Shown here: piece by piece, positions 25,785 to 32,594 of the stretch
How positions within the stretch are numbered: the first letter of the stretch is position 1
How the letters are laid out: each line of letters starts with the position of its first letter
DNA from: Bacteroidota bacterium
GTDB lineage: Bacteria > Bacteroidota > Bacteroidia > Chitinophagales > Chitinophagaceae
Assembly (NCBI GenBank): GCA_023423405.1
Contig: JAFAFR010000008.1
Coordinates: 248,001-312,000 of the forward strand
Length of the DNA stretch: 64,000 nucleotides
Direction: 5' to 3'
Made by a program: the position numbers and the translations under genes
The notes under the pieces: model-generated
Databases searched by the model: none
What the model was told of the DNA's origin: nothing
What the model saw: only the letters and a program-made list of their open reading frames with translations

Positions 25785-27155
25785 ATGAAATTGGTAAAGC
25801 AATTCACCGTCCTGGCGCTTGGTTTGGTTTCCTTCGCTTCCTGTATCAAAGTGGAAGTGGGAGATGAGATCATCAACCCGACCAATCCCACCGATTCCAC
25901 CAGTACCGTGCTGAATGGTACGATCGACCAGAGCCGCACCCTCACGCGCGGCGTGTACACGCTCAAGGGATACGTATACGTGAACAATGGCGCGACGCTC
26001 ACCATTGAGCCGGGCACCATTATCAAAAGCGATGTGGCCGACAAGGGTGCGCTGATCATCGAGAGGGGATCCAAACTCATTGCCGACGGCCGCGCCGATG
26101 CGCCGATCGTGTTCACTTCGGGTAAGCCTTCGGGTGAGCGCCAGCCGGGCGACTGGGGTGGCATTGTTCTGCTGGGCAAAGCGCCCACCAACCGTCCCTT
26201 GTCACCCGCGCCCATCATTGAAGGCGGTATCGGTCGTCCTTACGGCGGTACCGATCCCAACGATAACAGTGGTATCCTGCGCTATGTGCGCGTGGAGTTT
26301 TCGGGTATTGCCGCGGAGCCGGGATCCGAGATCAACGGCGTTACTTTTGGCGGCGTGGGAGCCGGCACCATTGTAGAGAATGTGCAGGTTTCTTTTGGCG
26401 CAGATGATGCGTATGAATTCTTCGGCGGCACGGTGAATTGTAAAAACCTGGTTGCGCTGGGCACTATGGACGACGACTACGATTTTGATTTCGGTTATAC
26501 CGGTAAGATACAATATGCCGTAGCGCTGCGCGACAAGCCGGCCGATACCGACCAGGCCAATGGCATCGAGTGCGACAACGACGGCAGTGGCACTACCAGT
26601 GAGCCTTTCACCCGTCCGCAGCTCAGCAACCTGACCCTGATCGGGCCCTACGATACCACCGGCTCCAACGCCAACCACGGTTACAGCAACCGCTGGAGAA
26701 GGTCCACGCGTTTTGTGCTGCGCAACAGCCTGCTGATCGGTCACCGCAAAGCCGGTTTCTCGATGGAAAGCAAGGAAACTGCGCAAGCGTATAAAGACGG
26801 GCTGTCTGAGTTCCGCGATAATATCATCGCCGTGTACAAGCTGCCTTATTATACTGCGGATGACAAATCGCCCGCCGATCCTGCCTCTACTGTTTTCACT
26901 TCGGCCCAGTTGCAGGCTTTCGCAGCGGCCCAGGGTAACACGGTGCTCGCTTCCCGCGACGACGTGCAGTTGACCGATCCCTTTAACCTGACCAGTCCCA
27001 ATTTTCTTCCCAAGCCCGGATCGCCTGCGTTGAGCGGCGCCGACTTCACAGGAATGGATGTATTCTTTTCGTCCACCACCTACCGCGGTGCTTTCGGTGC
27101 CACGAACTGGATGGAAGGATGGACCAGCTTCAATCCGAAGACGAACAGTTATTGA
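25785..27155 (+). CDS. Surface lipoprotein with right-handed beta-helix, partner of the TonB receptor
   Basis: This 456-residue protein starts with a lipoprotein signal; the lipobox is FASC with the acylated Cys at residue 20. Repeating short strands follow, such as VYVNNGATLTIEPGTIIKSD and GALIIERGSKLIADG, the pattern of a right-handed parallel beta-helix. Later segments with NHGYSNRWRRSTRFVLRNSL continue the helix. No polysaccharide lyase or protease catalytic motif is seen. It lies 14 bases after the TonB receptor and is surely cotranscribed with it. It probably acts as a surface-exposed substrate-binding or capturing lid, replacing SusD; that is inference. A strong terminator follows. Confidence 0.75.
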   Translation: MKLVKQFTVLALGLVSFASCIKVEVGDEIINPTNPTDSTSTVLNGTIDQSRTLTRGVYTLKGYVYVNNGATLTIEPGTIIKSDVADKGALIIERGSKLIADGRADAPIVFTSGKPSGERQPGDWGGIVLLGKAPTNRPLSPAPIIEGGIGRPYGGTDPNDNSGILRYVRVEFSGIAAEPGSEINGVTFGGVGAGTIVENVQVSFGADDAYEFFGGTVNCKNLVALGTMDDDYDFDFGYTGKIQYAVALRDKPADTDQANGIECDNDGSGTTSEPFTRPQLSNLTLIGPYDTTGSNANHGYSNRWRRSTRFVLRNSLLIGHRKAGFSMESKETAQAYKDGLSEFRDNIIAVYKLPYYTADDKSPADPASTVFTSAQLQAFAAAQGNTVLASRDDVQLTDPFNLTSPNFLPKPGSPALSGADFTGMDVFFSSTTYRGAFGATNWMEGWTSFNPKTNSY

Positions 27156-27177
27156 GAAGTGGAATGAGGTTTGAAAA

Positions 27178-27204
27178 GCCGCCCGGGTCCGGGCGGCTTT
27201 TTTG
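27178..27204 (+). terminator. Intrinsic terminator of the TonB receptor-lipoprotein operon
   Basis: A GC-only stem (GCCGCCCGG at 27178 with CCGGGCGGC at 27189) has a 2-base tip and is followed by a run of T. It lies 23 bases after the lipoprotein stop. Confidence 0.9.
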
Positions 27205-27237
27205 TTTGGGGTTTGGGGTCTGTGGTTTGGGGTTGGC
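27205..27237 (+). repeat. G-rich tract with quadruplex potential
   Basis: GGGG occurs at 27208, 27215 and 27229, with GG at 27224 and 27235, separated by T-rich spacers (TTT, TT). This can form a two-layer quadruplex. It lies right after a terminator in a 294-base gap (27156-27449) in which I see no gene or other signal. Confidence 0.5.
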
Positions 27238-27449
27238 GCTCGTGTATGTCGCTGGCTAATTACGGCGAATTAAAGCAGAAGGCCGTGGTGAGATCGTCAT
27301 TCACGTCGCCGCGCTGCAAGGCTGGAAACAGCATCGAAACAATACAACGCGGAGAGAAAGCAAATTTTCGGAAAGGGCATTGAAAATGTTTAGCATGTCT
27401 TGAAAAAGAAGAATGAAAATTTAGAAATAAAAAGCGAATGACTACATGA

Positions 27450-28205
27450 TTACAACCTGATTCCCGCGCCCACCAATACATTCACAGATGAGAGGCTGTA
27501 GGTTTGATCCAGGTGGATGCTTACAGGCTGTGGAAATTGCCATTCGTAGTCGAGCGCGTAAACCGGGTGGGCATTAAAAAAACTCAGGTCTCCTAACAGG
27601 TAAAATTTCCCTGACGCCGGATATCGGAAGCCGGCTCCCACCTGGTAGCAGAAAGTCCAGGGCAGCTTGATATCGGAGACGGTTACGCTGGCAATGGGAT
27701 CATATAGGTCATCGCCCCATACCGCATAAGTGTAACCAGGGAGGGTCGTTTTACAGGCGCCTGCCTGCAGGCGGACCTGGAAAAGCAATTTTGATCCGGC
27801 AGCGATCGGCGCACTGAATTGGCCGCCGGCTAACAGCCGGAAGGTTTTCCAATTTTCTGTTTCCGCTTTTACAAAAGGAGAGGGCGTCTGTGACAATCCC
27901 ATTTTCTCCACGGCAGCTTCGTCCTGTTTGTTCCAGCTTAGTCCGCCGGAAAGCAGCACAGCCACCGTTGAGGTCAGTTGGTAGCCGGCCGTGGCCTGCG
28001 TACTGAAACCGGTTTTGGCGGCGCCTGCCGGTTTTTTCTCGGTGCTGAGCCTGCCGCTAAAAGATTTGTCGCCGAACCTGCCGGTTGGGAATGATGGCCC
28101 GGCTGCCAGTTCGAAGAAGCCCGAAGCGGCAGTTTGTGCGTACAAGCCGGAATTGCCGGCCAGGAGGAGTAAAACCATTGCCATGGGCGCAGATAAAAAG
28201 CGCAT
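27450..28205 (-). CDS. Outer membrane beta-barrel protein, function unknown
   Basis: This 251-residue protein has a signal peptide (residues 1-23, LLLLAGNSGLYAQ) and then alternating hydrophobic strands typical of a small barrel: ATAGYQLTSTVAVLLSGGLSW, LLFQVRLQAGACKT, YQVGAGFRYPASGKFYLLGDLSFF. It ends VLVGAGIRL. I recognise no named family; it is like the many 8- to 10-strand barrels of Bacteroidota. A minus-strand TAATTTTG box (28284-28291) lies about 80 bases before the start. The Pho-box-like array of the neighbouring divergent promoter (28314-28353) is close enough to affect it too. Confidence 0.72.
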   Translation of the reverse strand: MRFLSAPMAMVLLLLAGNSGLYAQTAASGFFELAAGPSFPTGRFGDKSFSGRLSTEKKPAGAAKTGFSTQATAGYQLTSTVAVLLSGGLSWNKQDEAAVEKMGLSQTPSPFVKAETENWKTFRLLAGGQFSAPIAAGSKLLFQVRLQAGACKTTLPGYTYAVWGDDLYDPIASVTVSDIKLPWTFCYQVGAGFRYPASGKFYLLGDLSFFNAHPVYALDYEWQFPQPVSIHLDQTYSLSSVNVLVGAGIRL

Positions 28206-28283
28206 ATCGGTAGGTTAATTTTATTTTAAGACAGCTGCGTTGGTGTTTGCCGAGCAATTTCTGATAAAAGAACGAACAAGATT

Positions 28284-28291
28284 CAAAATTA
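28284..28291 (-). promoter_or_regulatory. Probable -7 box of the outer membrane barrel gene
   Basis: Minus-strand TAATTTTG matches TAnnTTTG. No TTG is found 19-20 bases upstream. The Pho-box-like units at 28314-28353 are immediately upstream of it. Confidence 0.4.
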
Positions 28292-28313
28292 TTAGCTGCG
28301 GGGCAAATAGGGT

Positions 28314-28368
28314 TCACAATCCCATAACCTCCGCGTCAAAATCGCTTAACATGGCTGCCATAGCTTTG
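28314..28368 (+). promoter_or_regulatory. Four-unit Pho-box-like array with -7 box, no protein gene behind it
   Basis: Units in 11-base register are TCACAAT at 28314, TAACCTC at 28325, TCAAAAT at 28336 and TAACATG at 28347. Then come a 7-base gap and the -7 box TAGCTTTG at 28361-28368. The geometry is identical to the arrays at 22846 and 48721. No -33 TTG is present. Transcription to the right would start near 28375 and meet a terminator at 28421-28452. Confidence 0.65.
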
Positions 28369-28374
28369 CGCTCA

Positions 28375-28452
28375 CATATCAGTTGTTGTGTTTTCAGCGT
28401 AGAATTTTCTCATGCAGTGTAAGCCGGAATATGTCTATATGCCGGCTTTTTT
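28375..28452 (+). ncRNA. Candidate small RNA under Pho-type control
   Basis: The promoter at 28314-28368 and a terminator-like hairpin at 28421-28452 enclose about 78 bases with no credible reading frame. The hairpin pairs AAGCCGG (28421) with CCGGCTT (28442) and ends in a T-run. Exact ends are estimates from the -7 box and T-run. The RNA would run tail-to-tail against the end of phoR. The terminator alone cannot serve phoR, because its T-run is on the plus strand. No known RNA family is recognised. Confidence 0.5.
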
Positions 28453-28461
28453 ATGCCATCG

Positions 28462-29511
28462 TCATTCCTTATGCGAGGGAAGGGTGAAGCCGATGGTAGT
28501 GCCTACATCGGGCTTGCTGCGCACGTGCATGGATTCGCCGTGGGCTTCAATGATGTGTTTGCAGATGGCGAGGCCCAGGCCGGTGCCGCCCTTATCGCGA
28601 CTGCGGGCCTTGTCGGTGCGGTAAAATCTTTCGAAGATGCGTGGCAGGTGCGCTTCGTCGATGCCGATGCCGTCGTCGCTCACTTCCACCAGCACTTTGA
28701 ACTCGTCGGTATTGTACATGCTGGCCACAATGGTGCCGCCGGGTTTGCCATATTTGGCGCCGTTCTCAATCAGGTTGATCACCACCTGCCGGATCTTTTC
28801 CTTATCGGCAAATACGTAAATGGGCGATTCGCAACCCTTTTTGATCGAAGCAGTGATCTGCTTCTGGTTCAGCTTGAGCGAAAGGGATTCGATCACTTCC
28901 CGCACCAGGTCCTGGATGATGAAATATTGCCTGTACAGCACCTGCTCGCCGGTCTCGAGCCGCGAGATCTCGTCGAGGTCGTTCATCAGGCTCACCAGGC
29001 GGTCCACGTTGCGGCTGGCGTTCTCCAGGAATTTTTTGCGAACATCCGCATTGTCCATAGCGCCGCTCAGGAGGGTATCCACATAACCCTGGATGGCAAA
29101 AATGGGTGTCTTGAATTCATGGGCCAGGTTCTGCAAAAACTCCTTGCGGAAGGCTTCGTTCTTTTTCAGCAGCCGGATCTCACCCTCGCGCTGTTCGGCC
29201 CATTTTTCCACGTCCTCTTTTACCTCGTCGATGCTTTTCTGCGGAATGATGTATTTGTTGTAAAACTCTTCGCGCTTGCTTGCCTTGGTCTGGTAAATGA
29301 ATTTATAAATGAGCTTGATGCGCCGGTAGATGAAACGCTGCAGGAAATAAATGCTGAGCCCGTAGGAAACAATGAAAAGCAGGCAGAAATAAATGAGCGC
29401 GATCTGCCAGGATTTGTCAACGATGAGGTTGGCCAGTCCCACCAGGGCAGCGATGGAAAAGGCGAGTACGGCAGCCACCTGCCGGGGGGAAAGGTTTTTG
29501 AAATTGAGCAT
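28462..29511 (-). CDS. phoR: Sensor histidine kinase, PhoR-like
   Basis: This 349-residue kinase has two membrane helices at the N-terminus (about residues 12-31 and 36-56) with almost no periplasmic loop, then a charged linker and the kinase core. The H-box is LQNLAHEFKTPIFAIQGY (phosphorylated His near residue 130). The N-box is RQVVINLIENGAKYGKPGG, followed by DDGIGI, FERFYRTD and GGTGLGLAICKHI. The lack of a sensor loop and the partnering regulator resemble PhoR of the phosphate regulon, which senses through transport proteins. It starts 6 bases after the regulator gene, in one operon. The phosphate role is inferred from resemblance and context. Confidence 0.82.
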   Translation of the reverse strand: MLNFKNLSPRQVAAVLAFSIAALVGLANLIVDKSWQIALIYFCLLFIVSYGLSIYFLQRFIYRRIKLIYKFIYQTKASKREEFYNKYIIPQKSIDEVKEDVEKWAEQREGEIRLLKKNEAFRKEFLQNLAHEFKTPIFAIQGYVDTLLSGAMDNADVRKKFLENASRNVDRLVSLMNDLDEISRLETGEQVLYRQYFIIQDLVREVIESLSLKLNQKQITASIKKGCESPIYVFADKEKIRQVVINLIENGAKYGKPGGTIVASMYNTDEFKVLVEVSDDGIGIDEAHLPRIFERFYRTDKARSRDKGGTGLGLAICKHIIEAHGESMHVRSKPDVGTTIGFTLPSHKE

Positions 29512-29517
29512 GCTTTG

Positions 29518-30204
29518 TTAAAGATCGAACTTATATCCCACTCCTTTTACGGTGGTGATGCAATCGAGCCCCAGTTTTTGCCGGATCTTGCGGATGTGCA
29601 CATCGATGGTGCGGTCGCCCACGATCACGTCGTTGCCCCAAACCTGGTTGAGGATCTCGTTCCGGAGGAAGACCCTGCCGGGGCGCGAGGCCAGGAGATA
29701 AAGGAGCTCGAATTCCTTTTTCGCCAGCACTTTTTCCTCGTCGTTCACCAGCACCAGGAATTTCTGCGGGTCGATCACCATGTTCTCGATGGAGAGGATG
29801 CCGTTGGAAGGCTCTTCTTTTTTGTTCACCCGGCGGAACAGGGCGTTCACCCGGCTGAGCAGGAGCTTGGGACTGATGGGTTTGTTCACGTAGTCGTCGG
29901 CCCCGGTATCGAGCCCCTTCATCTGGCTCGATTCATCGTTCAGGGCCGTCAGGAAAATGATGAGGGTGTCCTTGAAAGCAGCCTGGGCCCGCAGCATTTC
30001 GCAAACCTCCACCCCAGTCTTTTTGGGCATCATGATGTCGAGGATGATGAGGTCGGGTTTTACCTGCTTGGCTTTTACCAGGGCCTCGTCACCGTCTTTT
30101 GCCGTGTACACATCATACCCTTCCCGCTGGAGATTGTATTGTATGATCTCCAGGATATCCGGCTCATCGTCTGCGATCAGTATCTTTTTACCCTTTGTAT
30201 CCAT
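29518..30204 (-). CDS. phoB: Response regulator, OmpR/PhoB family
   Basis: This 228-residue regulator has a receiver domain (residues 8-120) with ADDEPD, the phosphorylated Asp in LIILDIMMPKKTG, Thr in IFLTALND and Lys in YVNKPIS. A C-terminal winged helix (about 135-228) includes RNEILNQVWGND and RTIDVHIRKIRQKLG, the PhoB-type recognition helix, and the GVGYKF wing. A TTG 6 bases upstream could also start translation, but the ATG at 30204 gives the usual N-terminus. It is the natural candidate to bind the 11-base repeats found at three promoters in this window. A good promoter lies just upstream. Confidence 0.85.
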   Translation of the reverse strand: MDTKGKKILIADDEPDILEIIQYNLQREGYDVYTAKDGDEALVKAKQVKPDLIILDIMMPKKTGVEVCEMLRAQAAFKDTLIIFLTALNDESSQMKGLDTGADDYVNKPISPKLLLSRVNALFRRVNKKEEPSNGILSIENMVIDPQKFLVLVNDEEKVLAKKEFELLYLLASRPGRVFLRNEILNQVWGNDVIVGDRTIDVHIRKIRQKLGLDCITTVKGVGYKFDL

Positions 30205-30233
30205 TAACAATTTGTTTACGCAAAGTTAACGGC
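30205..30233 (+). repeat. Three TAAC-type units over the phoB promoter
   Basis: Plus-strand units TAACAAT at 30205, TTACGCA at 30216 and TAACGGC at 30227 are in 11-base register and cover the phoB -7 box and transcript start. They point away from phoB. They match the Pho-box-like units elsewhere loosely and could mediate self-control, but they are too short and variable to be sure. Confidence 0.3.
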
Positions 30234-30250
30234 CCTTCCTAAGCGGCCAA
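30221..30250 (-). promoter_or_regulatory. Promoter of the phoB-phoR operon
   Basis: On the minus strand TTG (30250-30248) and TAACTTTG (30228-30221) are separated by 19 bases, a full match to the Bacteroidota consensus. The phoB ATG is 17 bases downstream of the -7 box. Confidence 0.7.
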
Positions 30251-30304
30251 TTTTCAGGCGATTATGAAATTGTTAAGCACAAAATATACGTTTTCAGCCG
30301 ATTA

Positions 30305-30334
30305 TTGCGTTCTACAGGCTGCATCGTACATTTG
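30305..30334 (+). promoter_or_regulatory. Promoter of the large secreted protein gene
   Basis: TTG at 30305-30307 and TACATTTG at 30327-30334 are separated by 19 bases, matching the Bacteroidota consensus fully. The start codon at 30351 follows 16 bases later, which argues against the alternative GTG start at 30339. Confidence 0.7.
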
Positions 30335-30350
30335 ATCAGTGCCAATAGCT

Positions 30351-32552
30351 ATGAACCGACTCTTTCTACTCCTGTTGATCCTTGTGCCGATCCTCCAGGC
30401 CGGCGCCCAGACGGCTGTGCCCAAATACGCCATCGACCGGGGCCGTGTCATGTTCCACGAGAACATCGATAAGGAACAGCGCAAGCTCTACACCCAGCCC
30501 GGCTCTTACATCAAAGGATATATTCCCATCACTAAAGACGAGGCCTTCAACGGCCAGGTGCGTTATGCCGTGCTCGATAAGGTCGACGACATGCAGATGG
30601 AAATAGAGCTCGATTCGGTGCTGAAAGACAACGAAAAGAAAAAATACCTCAAGGGCCTGGAGATCCTGGTAAGGGAGACCGGCAAGGGCGTACGCAGCCG
30701 CACTTTTTCCTCGGCCCTGGCGCCCGATATGGTGAACGCTTTCGAAACTTCGGTTGCGCTCGACCGTCAGAACAAGGGCATCGACCCCGTAGTGCAGCAA
30801 TACAGCTATTGGGTGGGAAAGATACTGGTGGATTGTTTCAGCTATCCCGAGAACCGCGGTGTACCTGCCAGTAAAAACATCCTGACCATTAAATACCTGC
30901 AGCTCTATCCCGAGCGCACCATGGCCTTCCTGAAAAGCAACGTGTCTTATCCCAAACGCGACAGCCTCATTGCCGCAGAAGCCAAACGCGATCCCCGTAA
31001 GGTGTACGATTTCGCTGCCGCCAACGATGCCCTGGCCCGCTACATCAAAATCCATCCCGATCCCGTCGTGAAAGTGGTGGCCGAAATGGCTTCCAGCAAA
31101 AGCGGGCAACTCTATTTTCCTTTTATCGACGATATCTACCGCGGCAAAATGACCTTCGAGGAAATCGATAAGGTAAAAGACAACGACCTCGAATACTACC
31201 GCCTCATGGTGAAAGTGCGCATGCAGCACACTGCCCGCATGCTGGCGAAAGACACCCCCATGGAAAGAAAGGCGCTGGTGGAAAGAATGGAGAACAAGGC
31301 CCGCCAGTACTATATCAGCCAGATCAACGGCCTGCACAATTCGCCCGATCCCGTGCGTTTCAAAGTGCTGGAACCGCTCAAGCCCCATGAACTCTATTAT
31401 CTCTGCGTGCTGGGGGAAGATGAAATTTATACATCGAGCTACCGTGGCGTTTTCAAGCGCATCGTAGAAAGACTGAAAGGCACGCCCACCGACAGCCTCT
31501 TCATGACGATGAACTTCGACTATTTCCGGAAATTCATCAAGATGGCGGCTGCCTACAACGAACTCGATACCCTGCTCAAACTGATGCCCGACAGCAATGC
31601 CACCGTGCTGATGAAATCCTTCATGTTCGGGCTGGAAAAAACCACCAGCCTCACCAGCGTGGAAGACGCGGTGGACGTGGCCGACGCCTACAGCAGTATT
31701 TTTGAGAAGAACAAGACCCTGGCCGCCAACATGCTTTCCGAAGCGCGGCAAAACTACGACCGCTGCCAGCGCAACGGCGACCCCAACGGGCAGAAGATCT
31801 ACTTCATAGAGAAATCCCTTTTTGAGTCGGCCGACTCCACCAATAAAACGGATATCTCCAAACTGCTGGGCATTCCACCGGTTTACCAGGTGCCTTTTGA
31901 AAGGCTGACCGACAGTGCAGGTCGCATCGTGCAGCAGGTGTTCTTTTACGGTGATGAGGACAAGGACGGGCAAAATTCCTACGCGAATTTCATGACCCTG
32001 TTCCGCAACAAAGCCGATTGGAGCATCACCGACAACCCCGATTTTGTAACCATCAAATCCACCAAGGGCAAACCGGTATGGATCTTTGCCAACAAGCCCC
32101 TCTACGGCGAAGACGATCCCGATGCCAAGGCCCAGCAGAAACTGCGCGCCTACCTCGATTCAAAAGGACTGGAACCCTCCATCTTCATACATCGCGGGCA
32201 CAGCTACCACGTGAAATCATCCCTCGACCAGATCACGCCTTCTGCCAGGATCGTGATCCTTGGCTCCTGCGGCGGATATAACAACCTGAACGAAGTGCTG
32301 TGGATCAGTCCCGATGCGCATATCATTTCCTCCAAACAGATCGGAACGCGCACCGTGAACGAACCCATCCTGAACGCCATCAACACCAGCCTGCGGAACG
32401 GCAAGGCGATCGACTGGGTGCCCATGTGGACCGAGCTGAGCAAAATGTTCACCGGCGAAAGCAAGGAGCGGTTCGACGACTATATTCCGCCGTACAAGAA
32501 CCTGGGTGCCATCTTCATCAAGGCCTACCGGGGTGTGGAAGAAGAGGAATAA
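30351..32552 (+). CDS. Large secreted protein with possible clan CD (caspase/CHAT-like) C-terminal domain
   Basis: This 733-residue protein has a signal peptide (FLLLLILVPILQAGAQ) and a long helical body without recognised family. The last 200 residues differ: a strand-rich part, FIHRGHSYHVKSSL, then ARIVILGSCGGYNNL about 20 residues on. The His in RGHSYH and the Cys in GSCGGY are spaced like the catalytic dyad of clan CD proteases (caspases, gingipains, CHAT domains). This is a motif reading, not a proof. It has its own promoter and is divergent from phoB; the ABC exporter behind it starts 42 bases after its stop. It could be a periplasmic or exported protease-like protein. Confidence 0.6.
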   Translation: MNRLFLLLLILVPILQAGAQTAVPKYAIDRGRVMFHENIDKEQRKLYTQPGSYIKGYIPITKDEAFNGQVRYAVLDKVDDMQMEIELDSVLKDNEKKKYLKGLEILVRETGKGVRSRTFSSALAPDMVNAFETSVALDRQNKGIDPVVQQYSYWVGKILVDCFSYPENRGVPASKNILTIKYLQLYPERTMAFLKSNVSYPKRDSLIAAEAKRDPRKVYDFAAANDALARYIKIHPDPVVKVVAEMASSKSGQLYFPFIDDIYRGKMTFEEIDKVKDNDLEYYRLMVKVRMQHTARMLAKDTPMERKALVERMENKARQYYISQINGLHNSPDPVRFKVLEPLKPHELYYLCVLGEDEIYTSSYRGVFKRIVERLKGTPTDSLFMTMNFDYFRKFIKMAAAYNELDTLLKLMPDSNATVLMKSFMFGLEKTTSLTSVEDAVDVADAYSSIFEKNKTLAANMLSEARQNYDRCQRNGDPNGQKIYFIEKSLFESADSTNKTDISKLLGIPPVYQVPFERLTDSAGRIVQQVFFYGDEDKDGQNSYANFMTLFRNKADWSITDNPDFVTIKSTKGKPVWIFANKPLYGEDDPDAKAQQKLRAYLDSKGLEPSIFIHRGHSYHVKSSLDQITPSARIVILGSCGGYNNLNEVLWISPDAHIISSKQIGTRTVNEPILNAINTSLRNGKAIDWVPMWTELSKMFTGESKERFDDYIPPYKNLGAIFIKAYRGVEEEE

Positions 32553-32580
32553 GGATGGATCGCCCGGGGCGGTGAATACC

Positions 32581-32588
32581 TATCTTTG
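32581..32588 (+). promoter_or_regulatory. Possible -7 box before the ABC exporter
   Basis: TATCTTTG matches TAnnTTTG and is 6 bases before the ATG at 32595, so the message would be almost leaderless. No TTG is at the right distance, and read-through from the upstream gene is also possible. Confidence 0.35.
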
Positions 32589-32594
32589 CCCTCC

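Noticed and set aside
28412..28624. A 70-codon plus-strand frame starting in the candidate small RNA
   Set aside because: It runs through the terminator hairpin and into the antisense of phoR, so translation of the short RNA is unlikely.
28453..30207. A plus-strand open frame of 584 codons across phoR and phoB
   Set aside because: It is antisense to two clear two-component genes on the minus strand and has no recognisable domain.
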